64,000 nucleotides of DNA, taken from contig JAIXMO010000007.1 of the NCBI GenBank assembly GCA_025677825.1, forward strand, positions 248,001 to 312,000, given 5' to 3'. The notes under the pieces were generated by a model, which was not told the origin of the DNA, searched no databases, and worked only from the letters and a program-made list of their open reading frames with translations. The stretch's first letter is position 1, and the number at the start of each line of letters is the position of its first letter. This DNA comes from Helicostylum pulchrum (taxonomy: Eukaryota > Mucoromycota > Mucoromycetes > Mucorales > Mucoraceae). Shown here piece after piece: positions 11,037 through 21,954 of the stretch. Made by a program: the position numbers and the translations under genes.

Positions 11037-14000
11037 ATGGACTTGAGCCACTTTCAGTTCGACGAGTCTCCTTTTATACAACAGCAACAGCGACCTTTGC
11101 ATGCGATATTACAAAACAAGCGAGAGCCACAAGTATTAGACCATCCAAAGTCGATCCGTAGTATTACTGTCGATCGTTGCTCAAACTTTACAAGTGGAGG
11201 TGCCAATGGCAACGATGTCAACTTGCTTTCTCAACTATATAAAGCTAGAACCAACTCAGGTACGACACCAAGTATATATTAAAAACTTAAAAACCCGAGA
11301 AAAGCTAATGAGAAATTGATTACTATAGAGGAATATATATCTTTACTGGTACATAGTGTACCTGATTTGCAAAGAATACCCTTCAAGGATGCTATCAGAC
11401 AAGAGTTTAGACCTACTAGGCTAGGTGAATGGTTTGGACCTTCTTGGGTAATGTATCATAGTTTGTATGTGTAAACAATTTTCTAAATTTTTATCCATAG
11501 TCTACGCATTGGTTTCATGTTGAGTTAAGGATCCCAAACGAGTTTGTAGGAGAGGAAGTTCAGTTAGTATGGAACGCGGATAATGAAGCAATGATATGGA
11601 GTACGGATGGTGTGACGTTACAAGGTTTAACAGGAGGAGGTAACGTACGTGGAAATCAATAGATCTTATCTTTGATGTATATATTATATGTACAAGAAAG
11701 ATTAATTATTTTTTTTTTTACTCAGCTGGAAGCGATGCCCGCCACGAATATATTTTAACTACCAGTGCTGATGGCGGAGAAGTGATACAACTTTATATTG
11801 AGATGGCATGCAATGGTATGTTTGGTGCAGCATGCAGTGGATTAATCAGTCCACCGGATCCCAACCGTTTCTTCAACCTGAGCGAAGTGGACCTTGCGGT
11901 TCCCAACAAATTGGCTTGGGAACTTTTGCATGATTTTCAAATAATTTTAGGTATGGCTAAAGAACTACCAGAAGATTCAGTTCGAGGTTCACAAGCGTTG
12001 TTCTGCGCCAATAATATCATCAATGTATTTTTACCGGGAGATGATCAATCTTTACGTGACGGATTAAAGATTGCTCAAGAGTTTTTAAGTTTTAAAAATG
12101 GCGACTCTCAACATGAAATTTTTGCAATTGGACATTGTCATATCGATACGGCTTGGCTATGGCCGTTTGATGAAACAATTCGGAAATCTGCTAGAAGTTG
12201 GTCTTCTCAAATTGATCTGATGAATAGGTACTCAGACTATAAGTTTATTTGCTCGCAAGCACAACAATTTGAGTGGGTTAAAGAAAGGTATTTACCACTT
12301 TGGGATAGAATTCATCAAAAAGTGGCTACAGGACAATTTTTACCTACAGGAGGAGTAAAGTAAACATATTTAATTGTTCTATTGTTATTTATCTAAAACA
12401 TTGTATTTATTAGACTTGGGTAGAAATGGATACGAATATGCCTAGTGGAGAATCTCTTTGTCGACAATTCTTACTTGGCCAAAGGTTTTTTAAAACCAAT
12501 TTTGGTAGACGATGTAAAGTATTTTGGCTTCCAGATTCTTTTGGATATTCTTCTCAGTTACCACAACTAATGCAGTTGGCGGATTTAAAGTACTTTTTCA
12601 CGCAAAAGTTATCTTGGAATAATGTGAACAAGTTTCCTTTGACGACGTTTTGGTGGATCGGCTTGGACGGTACGAAATCATTAACTCATATGGCGCCCTC
12701 TGAGACATACAACGCGCAATGTACTCCTGAAGAATTAGTACGTAGCATGAAAAACAATCGTGATAAAGTGTATTCCAATACCAGTCTTTTAGTATATGGT
12801 AATGGAGATGGAGGCGGAGGACCTTTAGCTAGTATGATTGAACGTTTAAAAAGAATGAAAAATGTAGATGGATTACCGAAAACTACAATGTCTTTACCTA
12901 CTGAATTTTTTGAAAGAGTTGAAAATACTGCTAAAGCGCTCCCGTCATGGAAAGGAGAGTTGGTAAGCATACCCATCTCTTTTTTTTTCGTTGTTATTAA
13001 TTTATATATATATATTCTAGTACTTTGAATTACATCGTGGTATCTACACCACTCATTCTTTATGTAAAAAATTGAATCGTAGCTGCGAGTTCTTATTACG
13101 TGATATTGAAATTTTAGCCGCATATTCGTTACTACAGTTCCCCGAAACATTTCAATACCCTAAAGAAGTGATCGATGATTTTTGGAAGCTATTATGTCTG
13201 ACACAATTCCACGATGTTATGTCAGGTTCTGCCATTGAAATGGTGTACGATGATTGTTTACAAATGTACACCAAAATTGACGTAATCGGTAAACAAATGC
13301 GATCGGACATGTTGACACAACTACTGCATCTGGATGAAAGTATTGAAGGTATTAAAGGCCTTGCAGTAATCAACACATTACCTTGGGAAAGAAATGAAGT
13401 GATTGAAGTACCTTTAGAAGATGGGTTACCTACAATGAAACAATATTCTGCGTTTGGAAGAAGTGGATATGCATTAGCACAAAGTGTGTCAGGGTCAGGC
13501 GTAACGGGGTATACATTAGATGAGGCGGATGTTCCGGCTGTACGTGTAGAAACAGATCAAATGAATAATATAGTTATGGAAAATCAGTTTATTCGAGTTA
13601 CATTTGACCATACTGGTCATTTAATTCATCTATATGATAAAGATGTTGAAAGAGAACTAATTAAACCTGGTGAACGAGGAAATGTATATAAAATGTACGA
13701 AGATGTGCCTTTATTCTGGGATGCTTGGGATGTAGAAATTTATCATATGGAAAAGTTCAAAGTGGTTGAACAAGGTTCAGTTCAAATACTGGAACAAGGT
13801 CCATTACGTTGTTCGTTACTTATTGAAAAGCAACTTTCAGCTACAAGTCAGCTTCGTCAAATTGTAATCCTTTCGGCAGTGTCACGTCGGTTAGATTTTG
13901 AAACTGAGGTAGATTGGAATGAAAATCGACAGTTTCTTAAAGTAGAGTTTTCTTGGGATATTTTGACAGATAATGTTAATTATGAATGTCAGTATGGACA

Positions 14001-14715
14001 TGTATCAAGACCTACACACTTTAATACAAGTTGGGATGCGGCTAAATTTGAAGTTGTTGCACAAAAGTATGCTGATATGTCAGAATTTGGATATGGAGTT
14101 GCACTTTTAAACGATTGTAAATATGGTTACTCTGCACATAAGAATGTATTGAGACTATCTTTATTAAGAGCACCTAAAGCACCAGATTCAAATTGTGATA
14201 TAGGGCATCATTCTTTTAAATATGCCATTTATCCGCACCAACACCATTTTTTACAATCAGATGTCGTACGTGAAGGATATAATTTCAATTCCCCTTTATT
14301 AACTAGACTAGTTCCCAGAGCGAAACTAAACGGTGTCAATTTTTTATTACCTAAATTCCATATTGAAAATGCAGCCAACGTGGTATTAGATACGATAAAA
14401 AGAGCAGAGGATTCTACGGATATTATTATTAGGTTGTATGAATGTTATGGTGGACATGCTAGAGCGAAACTAATCAGTTCAAGAGTTATCACAAAAATAG
14501 TAAAATGTAACATTTTGGAAGATGAACAAGAAGTGATTGAAATTATTGATACAACAGCAGTAATGAATGGAAGAACGTTTAGCACAAATTTAAGAGTACT
14601 TGATGACGATATGTTGGAACTACAACAGGAAACTCGACAAAGACAGTTAAATGAAGGGACATTAATTAAATTTAAACCATTTGAAATAATCACATTAAAA
14701 ATAACTTTAGTTTAA
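11037..14715 (+). CDS. AMS1: Vacuolar/cytosolic alpha-mannosidase, GH38
   Basis: Removes alpha-linked mannose from free oligosaccharides. In yeast, Ams1 is made in the cytosol and carried to the vacuole by selective autophagy, which fits the lack of a signal peptide here. Six exons (11037-11259, 11329-11447, 11501-11639, 11726-12354, 12414-12962, 13021-14715) encode about 1117 residues, close to yeast Ams1 (about 1080). The N-terminus contains 'NFTSGG' and 'LLSQLYKART'. The zinc-binding GH38 motif 'GHCHIDTAWLWPFDET' lies near residue 297, 'TWVEMDTNMPSGESL' crosses an intron, and the nucleophile region is 'KVFWLPDSFGYSSQLPQLM' near residue 410. 'LTQFHDVMSGSAIEMVYDD' is also conserved. The first acceptor could be 11305 instead of 11329; I prefer 11329 because a CTAAT branch site sits just before it. 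Confidence 0.95.
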
Positions 14716-14798
14716 ATAAACAATTCTTTTTTTTATAAGTAGTTTATAATTAAAAGGGATTTACATTTTACAGGAGAAAAAAAAATAGACATATATAT

Positions 14799-15366
14799 TT
14801 AAAGATGGCCTTCTTCTCTTCTATAATTCTGTAAAAGACTAGGTCCATCTACTAAAATACATGGTCCACCAAATATAACATTTATTGATGATTTGTTATC
14901 GTTCACAAACTGAATAACTGCTTCATCTTCTGCACCTGGTTGAATCCATACATTTTGAATACCAATCTTTTTAGCATTTTCAAGTACTTTTAAAGTTACT
15001 TTGGGGGGTGTTATGATTGACAATGCAGTTTTAGTTGAATTTGGTAACTCATCAATTGATTTTACAGTAGCGATCGTTTCGATAATTTCTTCTTTCTATA
15101 TATAATAATAAACTAAGTAAGACATACAAACATATCTTCTCTTTCTTTTTTATATTTTACGGGGTTGACAGGTGTTACATCTAGACCGTTCGATTGAAAC
15201 CTGGATATATTTTTGTATTATGCAAGGAGTTAGTATTAATAATTTGTGAGTGATAATAATATTTATACCATCTTAATACTTTATTTCCAAACTTTTCTCT
15301 GGCAGTACTAGCACCAACTACAGCAAAATAAGGAGCGGTAATAAAGTTTTTGGCAATGGTATTCAT
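14799..15366 (-). CDS. CoA-binding-domain protein (YccU-like Rossmann fold)
   Basis: A small single-domain protein of the CoA_binding_2 type; members bind CoA or a related nucleotide, but their role is poorly known. Three exons (15366-15269, 15200-15161, 15095-14799) encode about 144 residues, normal for the family. It starts 'NTIAKNFITAPYFAVVGAS' with 'REKFGNKVLRWF', the Rossmann nucleotide-binding turn. 'GLDVTPVNPKEEIIET' crosses the second intron, followed by 'SIDELPNSTKTALSIITPP' and 'IGIQNVWIQPGAEDE', all family hallmarks. The first intron carries a perfect tactaac branch site. The gene converges on AMS1, the two stop codons being about 85 bp apart. Confidence 0.88.
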
Positions 15367-15649
15367 TCGTAAAAAAAAAAAAAAGGTTAAAAAAGAAGCA
15401 GGTGTAAGTGTGGGTATTTTTTTCTTTTACTGTTTGCAGTTTAAGATTCTGACCCACGTGGGATGAATGCTTTTTTTCTCCTTTTTTTCACTATTTTTTT
15501 ACTCGGGGCACCTTTTTTCTGAATATATATATATATGTGTGTGTGTATAGACTAAACAATCCCTTTTCTTTTTAATAAAACAGTATATTTTCTTTTTTTA
15601 TTCAAAACAAAAAAAACGCGTAGTTGTTTGTACCGTATGTAATAAAACC

Positions 15650-16281
15650 ATGAATAATAAAGGCGATAATAAACCCAGTTTGCCTTCGATTAAGGATTTA
15701 TTAGAAGGAGGACCTGGTTTGCTAGGTAAGAAGAACAAAAGCTTCGATTTTTTTTTTTTAAAAAAAAAGGTACTTACCTAAAGATATCAATAGATTATTC
15801 TCCAAAATCAAAAGTTCATAGTCATAGAAGACATGCTTCCGAACATATTTTATCAAGTACAGTCATATATAATAAAAGTGCATCTTGTCTTCCTCTACAG
15901 ATGCAATCCCTATCACTAGATAAACCAGCTAGAACAAGGACACATTCTAGATCATTTTCTGATCTAACACAGCCATACCCACGACAACTCTCACCATCAC
16001 CCCCACCACCTGTCTCCCCTCCTCCTCCGATACAAGACGACGATGAAGAAGAGGAGCCTTCTTCAAGCGGAAAATACGTTTGCCCTTACTGTGATAAAGG
16101 ATTTACTAGACCTTCATCACTGCGTACACATACTTATTCTCATACCGGTGAAAAGCCTTTCCAATGCACTGAACCTGCTTGTGGGCGTAAATTTAGTGTT
16201 CAAAGCAACCTTCGACGTCACCTCCGTATTCATCGCTTAAATAAACCATCTACTCAATTTAAAAGTAAAAATATTAAATAA
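15650..16281 (+). CDS. Two-finger C2H2 zinc-finger protein
   Basis: A probable DNA-binding regulator. Two exons (15650-15725, 15794-16281) encode about 187 residues. The N-terminus 'PSLPSIKDLLEGGPGLL' resembles the short SIKDLL motif at the start of many fungal C2H2 factors. A Ser/Pro-rich stretch and an acidic patch 'DDDEEEEPSSS' follow. Finger 1 is 'YVCPYCDKGFTRPSSLRTH' ending T-Y-S-H, then a classical TGEKPF linker, and finger 2 is 'FQCTEPACGRKFSVQSNLRR' with H-L-R-I-H. There is little after the fingers. Target genes cannot be read from sequence. The upstream intergenic DNA (15367-15649) is shared head to head with the CoA-binding gene. Confidence 0.85.
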
Positions 16282-16810
16282 AAACCGTGTATTACCCTTT
16301 CTTTTGCAGTGATGTTTTGGTAACATGACTGTTGCATTTCATGTTACTATCCAAGCACAGCTCCCCTCTATTATACTTCCAGGTTTTTTTTATATAGCAA
16401 TGACATATACAAGTATATATGTAAATGTACATATCTCAATGGTTTCAGGATTAATGCTTGCGGCCTTCATTTTCAAGGTGGTGGTGCTAGTAGTAATAGT
16501 ATCAATACAAGTTTGTATTCATAATGTTATGAATATCAATGACATGATAATTTACTACTTTATTTCTATGCCAACATGACAACAGCCCAATAACATGCTG
16601 CTATGGTAACGACGTTGCTATAAAAACGATATTACATTGTCGCCATGGTAACATTATATCGATTTGCTGCATGAAATCATCAACGAAAATAAATAAACGC
16701 GGCAAAAAGAAGTAGGTTGACTGTGTGACAAATGTCAGATTTTATGATTGATTCAATTTTAATATTTTATTAAAAGAGGGGAAAAAAAAAGTGATTTTAA
16801 ATCAAATGAT
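16282..16810. other. Convergent intergenic region with two RFX X-box-like sites
   Basis: Lies between the 3' ends of the C2H2 gene and the eS26 gene. An open frame at 16325-16579 is hydrophobic and lacks any family sign, so I do not call it. The notable content is the pair of X-box-like sequences at 16597-16610 and 16639-16652 (separate entry). Confidence 0.5.
16597..16652. promoter_or_regulatory. Two RFX-type X-box-like palindromes
   Basis: gtcgccatggtaac at 16639-16652 fits the X-box consensus GTNRCC-N2-RGYAAC exactly. gctgctatggtaac at 16597-16610 keeps the right half-site. Fungal RFX proteins (Crt1, Sak1) bind such sites. The place is odd, between two 3' ends, so function is unproven. 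Confidence 0.4.
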
Positions 16811-17524
16811 TTAAGCCTTCTACAAAGAGTTACAAAAAAAAAAAGTCAGTATGATAAATAATTAATATTGTATAATTGCTGTTTTTACCTTTTGGAATCT
16901 GAATCTGGGAGGAGGAAGACGGTTCTTACGGTTAACGGCAGAACGGACACGAACAACACGAGCGTGAATAGCACAAGAGATACAATAGTGGAGCTTGACG
17001 TACAACTTGGGGATAGCATATTCTGTGATTGGAAATATATCAATAAGTACATTCATGTCATCATCATTTTTATCGTTTCTTACCCTCGTAGATGGAAGCC
17101 TCTTGGAGATCACGGACGGCAGCAGCTTCGACCATGTTACGGATGGTGAATCTCTTGATGGCCTTATCCTATAATTTTTTGAACCCATAATGATATTAGC
17201 TACTACTGCAAAAAGACCTCAATTGACTTTCAAAAAAAAAATACCTTGGGGACACAACGGAAACAGTTGATACAACGGACGACCTTGTTGTGGCCGCGAC
17301 CGTGCTTGTTACGACCATTGTTTCTTCTCTTACAAGTCTATAGGAATGAAAGGGTAAGTCATTAGAGAAACAGAATTCAAAAAACAAGGTCCATCCCAAT
17401 TCCATATTTCATGTTTATATATAATTTTTTCGTCCAAAAAGGGGTTGGTGATTGTATTTCGTTTTGTATGTTCTGTTGGGGAGTTGCTGAATATGTGGGA
17501 TGGATGGATTGTTATATTTACCAT
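16811..17524 (-). CDS. RPS26: 40S ribosomal protein eS26
   Basis: A component of the small ribosomal subunit near the mRNA exit channel. Five exons (17524-17522, 17337-17245, 17168-17084, 17022-16889, 16819-16811) give about 107 residues. The body is unmistakable: '[20 protein letters not shown]', zinc-binding pairs C-I-N-C and C-I-S-C, '[20 protein letters not shown]' and '[20 protein letters not shown]', ending 'PPPRFRFQK'. The first coding exon is only the ATG, directly followed by GTAAAT. The last exon appears to be 9 bp (K-A-stop), reached through donor GTAAAA, branch tactgac, a T-tract and tttgtag. Without that last splice the protein would end 'VKTAIIQY', which is unlike the family. 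Ribosomal protein genes are usually intron-rich in this kind of fungus. Confidence 0.93.
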
Positions 17525-17791
17525 GATGGATAGATGTCCCGCTTAATTGAAGGGTTTTGAAAGGAGGTTTTAACTCTTTGCTGGTACCTCAGAGCCTTTT
17601 GGCTATTTTTTTTTTGAGCTTCCCCCATTCTATGTTCGGAGAAGAAGTCCGGGTAATGTCCGGTTATATAACGTGACGCTGTTTTCATCCGGGATTTGAA
17701 CATTCTCCCTCTTCCTCCCCCCCCCCCCCTTTTTTTTCAATGCAGATACAATATTAGAGTTTATTTATTAGGAATTATAAAATATATATAA

Positions 17792-19167
17792 TTATAATCG
17801 ATGAGACGGGATAAAAACAAAGATTAAAGCAGAAATAACAGATAGTAATACAGTGGCAGCTAACCAGAGCCACCCACGTTTACGGTGCATTTTCTTTACA
17901 GTGACATCTTGAATATCTGAATAAACCAAGAATTGAATTTCACTAGATGACATATATATTTTGTTAAGAATATTTTAGCAGAAGAAAAAAAAAAATATTC
18001 AACTTACCATAAGCTAAATATACCAAACCACCAAGCAAATTCATTTATACTTGTTAATAGCATGGACCAACCGAAAAAGAAAGGTAGCAAAGGTAACCAA
18101 GAATGTCCAGCATCTAAGAATATCAGTGAAAATTCTACGGAAAAGGCTAAAGTCAATAGGATGACGCCTAAACCCATCAGTAATCTTGAAGAGCCAACAG
18201 ATATATTTTTGTAAAGTACGTTATCAACAAATAATGGATAATAAAATACATTTAAAATCTCGAATACGTGAGACCTTGCTGAATCAAACACGATAGGTTC
18301 TGGTCTTTCATTTACTTCAATCAAGTCTTCTAATGCTCTTCGATGATCATCGGGCAGATGAATTGTCTGTGCTGCATCCATTAAAGGAGAACAATAAGTT
18401 CTGTAAATTCTTGTGGCATTTTGAACTAAATCATGTCTATTTAATGATTTATCTGTACTACGTGAAGCATATCCATCAGTAGGTGATCTTGGTGTTAATG
18501 GTTGTGGTGGTAAAGGAGTTAATAAGTCTTCAGTGTCAGGAGTTTCAAGGTATGATGAAGAAGCTGTAGGACTCATCGGTAATTTGTTGTGTTCTTTCTC
18601 TGCAGCGGATTCTAAGAACCTTGACAGTCTTTGTCGATTTTGTCTATCTATACTTTGAAGATAAGCTCGCCATAATTTATCATGCGTTTCGAGTTCCATT
18701 AAAAAGTTTAAATTTTGATGTACATTTCTGCGCCTTAAAAATGCAGCAAAGTTAGATTGTGTTAAAGGGCTGTAAGTGTGTAGTCTCATCATTTGATCGA
18801 GAGTAGGTAAACCATTTACTCTTAAATTATAATCTTTAATTTCTTGCCACGCTTCCATAGGTGCTACTGCAAAAGGATCTTGGAATCCATATGTCTTGTG
18901 TCTTAAGCTGCGATGAGCAGGCGATTTACTAGGTTGCTGAATCATGGACACACCCGATAAATAAGGGTTACTGGCATTCGCAAAAGTTGATTCACTTGAT
19001 GAATTTAAATCAGACAAAGGAATAGCGACACCATGATGTATATTTAGTTTTTCTTCATCTTGTACTTTTCTACTTAAATCGCTTTCTAATGCTGATTGCA
19101 GACCATAAGCGTGAAGTCTGCTGTTGGCTTGTCGAATACTCCACTGTCTGGTGAAAGAATCGTTCAT
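17792..19167 (-). CDS. RAX1-like RGS-domain membrane protein
   Basis: In yeast, Rax1 with Rax2 marks bipolar bud sites; in filamentous fungi its relatives affect polarity. Two exons (19167-18008, 17942-17792) encode about 436 residues, matching Rax1 (435). An RGS-like helical region runs from about residue 120 ('LPTLDQMMRLHTYSPLTQSN', 'FAAFLRRRNVHQNLNFLMEL') with a Pro/Ser-rich insert, and resumes at 'TRIYRTYCSPLMDAAQTIHL' and 'HVFEILNVFYYPLFVDNVLY'. Membrane helices follow: 'LLMGLGVILLTLAFSVEFSL', 'LPLLPFFFGWSMLLTSINEF' and, in exon 2, 'GWLWLAATVLLSVISALIFV'. The splice to acceptor 17943 is the one that keeps the frame. The name rests on domain order and length. Confidence 0.8.
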
Positions 19168-19559
19168 ATTGATGAGTATATATGTATGTATATTAAAAGA
19201 AAAATTTTAATCCATTTATTATTATTTTCTAGGCACACAAGTTATTTGTGTGTTACCCTGTTGTCTGGGCTCCTTATTTTATCTCCCTCCCATTCCTGAA
19301 AAAGTAACCGAGAAGGAGGCAAAACGATTGTTGGCGGTTATTCAATTCCAAGGGAAACACAGCGCTGAAATGACGTGTCAATAAACGCAGCATGAATTTT
19401 TTTCTTTTTTTTTTGAGAGCAATAAAGTTGGCTGCAATGACTTTTTATTTATTTTTTCTTTTTTTTCCTTTTCTCCAAATTATTAATTTTTTGAATCAAG
19501 TTAGTTTTCTTCTATATATATATCATGTGTTTTTCTGAAGCTAACATGTATTTCTTAGA
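19168..19559. promoter_or_regulatory. Divergent promoter region (RAX1-like / RRM protein)
   Basis: A 392-bp head-to-head spacer. T-rich tracts lie near 19380-19500 on the side of the RRM gene. A branch-like gctaac and a ttag just before the ATG at 19560 suggest a 5'-UTR intron for that gene. No named factor site is clear. Confidence 0.35.
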
Positions 19560-20876
19560 ATGTCTAATAATACTGAACAACCTACACCAAAAGAAGAAGA
19601 AACACACAAGGTACTACATAACTATATATCTATCTCTTTTTTTTTTTGTATATTAAACCAATTTTAAGGTCTTTGTTGGAAATTTGAGTTTTACGTCAAC
19701 TGAAGAGACTCTTAAAGATTTCTTCAAGGATTCTGGTGAAGTGTAAGTAAAAAATATTTTAATATCATTGTATTATTATTTTTTTGATCGTGTCGTACAA
19801 ATCTTAATTGCGTTCATTCTAGTTTGGAAAGTATTATAATTAAAAAGGGTCAAAGACCTAAAGGTTACGGTTTTGTCGCATTCCGTACTTTAGAAGAAGC
19901 TGAAAAGGCAGTACAAAATTGCGATAAAAAAGAATTGGATGGACGCGAAGTTAGCGTACAGGTTGCCAATCAAAGAGAACCACGAACCTCTGCAGAAAAG
20001 AAGAAAAAGAAGAGAAAGACCAAGAAGCCAACTAAACCTGTCGTAAGTAATATTTTTCGGCTTCTCGATTAGTGTAAACTAAAAAAAAAAACTTTTGTAC
20101 TAGTCTGAACAAGGCAATGAATCTAGCAATGAAGAGAGCGCTAAAGAAAATCAAGTAGTAGAAGAAGGAAAGCCAAAGACTTCTGTATTCGTTGCAAACC
20201 TTCCACTTGATATTACAATGATGGATTTGACGGAATTATTTAAAGATTATCAAGTAGAATCTGCATTAGTTGCTATCCAAAGAAGGTAAAAAAAAAAAAA
20301 AAAAAAAAAAAAATACCCATGCAACCTTAATCTGACACATTTTTTTTTCTAAAAAAAAGTGGCCGCTCCAAGGGTTATGGTTTTGTCGAATTAACTACAG
20401 TAGAAGAAATGAACAAAGTTTTAAAAGAGTTCGTTGATATCGAAGTCCAAGGTCGTGCCATTCATATATCTGCTGCTACTTCTGAAAAAACCAACATAAA
20501 GAAACCTAAATCTACTAAAAAGACGGAAGAAGAACCTGCCGCAGCCCCTACTACACCAAAGAAAAAATCTTCAAGAAATAGAAAGTCCAAGAAGAATAAG
20601 GAAGGTATCTCCGCTGCAAAAGACGCTCAAGAAGCAGTTAGAGTTGCAAAAGAAGATGACGGCATTTCTGCCGCTAACGATGCTCAAGAAGCCGTTAGAG
20701 TAGCTAAAGAAGACGATGGAGTTAATGCTGCTAAAGAAGCCAAAGAGGCTGTAGGAGTTGCAAAAGAAGATGATGGTGTCTCTGCTGCTAAAGAGGCAAA
20801 AGAAGCAGTCAGAGTTGCAAAAGAAGACGACGGAGCTAAATCGGCAAAAGCTGCAACGGAATCTCAAACAAAATAA
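19560..20876 (+). CDS. Two-RRM RNA-binding protein with a 19-residue tandem-repeat tail
   Basis: Binds RNA through two RRMs. Five exons (19560-19610, 19669-19742, 19823-20042, 20104-20285, 20360-20876) encode about 347 residues. RRM1 has RNP2 'VFVGNL' and RNP1 'KGYGFVAF'; RRM2 has 'VFVANL' and 'KGYGFVEL'. They are separated by a Lys-rich linker ('KKKKKRKTKKPTK'), probably a nuclear localisation signal. The C-terminus carries a second basic block ('KKKSSRNRKSKKNK') and then four tandem 19-residue units of the type 'GxSAAKEAKEAVRVAKEDD'. The layout resembles yeast Sbp1 or fission-yeast Rnp24, but the tail is unlike either, so no symbol is given. Intron 4 contains an A-tract of more than 20 bases. 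Confidence 0.87.
20604..20831 (+). repeat. Coding tandem repeat, four 57-bp units
   Basis: Four in-frame units of 57 bp, each encoding 19 residues with the core 'AKEAVRVAKEDD' or a close variant. A degenerate fifth start ('GAKSAKAATES') follows. The units differ at many third-codon positions while the peptide stays nearly constant. Confidence 0.9.
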
Positions 20877-21152
20877 AACTTGTTGTTCCGTAGCCATACT
20901 ACCAGTAGTAACGCCCTTCTTTGCAATACACCACACGTAAAATAGATTATAATTATATATACGAATTAAAAAAATCAATTTTTTGTTAAACCATCATAAA
21001 AAGAACGTGATCTGGGTCATGCAAATCACCAGGTCAGAAATGTCAAAATTTAATCGTACGATTTTATTTTATACATGTTACAGGCAATAAGAGTGTATAC
21101 AGTTTAACGCTCTTATTGGGGGGGGGGGTTTGTTGCTGCAAAAAAAAACTCT

Positions 21153-21818
21153 TTAATTCTTTTCAAAAAAGCCTTTACGCTTTCTTAAACGTTTTGTCTT
21201 CTTTTTTGTCGATATAAAACTAGTTGTTTTAGTTTTGCATTTTTCATCATAGAGAAAATCCAATTTTTCTTGCATGGCAGTTAAATAGTCTGCAATTTCA
21301 TCGTGGTTATTATTATGGTTCATAAAGTAAGACGGGTCTACTTCTACTGTCAAAGTAGTTGTAGTAGATGGTTGTGTATGTGTTATTGCTGGAGGTTCAA
21401 ACGGTCTAAGAGTAGACATATATTGTGCAAGTTGTTCTTCAGCTAATATTAAAAAAGAAATTAATTTTATATCCTTTTTTTTTCAGTTTTGTTGTAACTT
21501 ACAACAACTTGTGTCTTCTTCTTTTATTTGGCCTACTATGTCCCCGACTAAAAAGGGTTGAGGTATAGAAAGTCCAAGTAATGGTCGATGTAATGAGTAA
21601 AAGGCATTCTGAGCTAACTCGGTAACAGGAATATTGACGACTGGCATAAAGGATGGTATAACAGGCGCACGAGCCTTTTTTTCTGTCTTTTCTTTATCGT
21701 TTTCATTCTTGTTATTACAAGAAGAAAAGTAATATCTCTTTTGTAACTGTTCTTTACAAGGTGAAGAACCAACTAATTTACTAAAAGCTGTTCTAGACCA
21801 AATAGTCTTGATATTCAT
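21153..21818 (-). CDS. Unrecognised protein, probably mitochondrial
   Basis: I do not recognise the family. Two exons (21818-21503, 21442-21153) encode about 201 residues; the join reads '...EEDTSC-SEEQLAQYM...'. The N-terminus 'NIKTIWSRTAFSKLVGSS' is basic and free of acidic residues up to about residue 22, like a mitochondrial targeting peptide. The middle 'VIPSFMPVVNIPVTELAQNA' and 'FYSLHRPLLGLSIPQPFLVG' looks like a conserved Pro-rich core. The C-terminus is strongly basic ('KKKTKRLRKRKGFF'), as in several small mitoribosome-associated or RNA-binding proteins. It converges on the RRM gene (276 bp between stops) and lies about 135 bp upstream of the clathrin heavy chain stop. A ribosomal or mitochondrial RNA role is only a guess. 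Confidence 0.65.
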
Positions 21819-21954
21819 TTTTTTTAAAAAAATATATATGGAAAAGTGAAAGAAAGAAAGATTTTTGAATTCGAAAAAGTAAATGATAATTATTTTATTA
21901 GGAAAAAGAAAAAAAAGAAGTGGTGATTAAATTTTTTTTTTTAAATATGTAAAC

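Noticed and set aside
16325..16579. 84-codon hydrophobic plus frame between the C2H2 and eS26 genes
   Set aside because: Composition of T-rich non-coding DNA; no family or start context.
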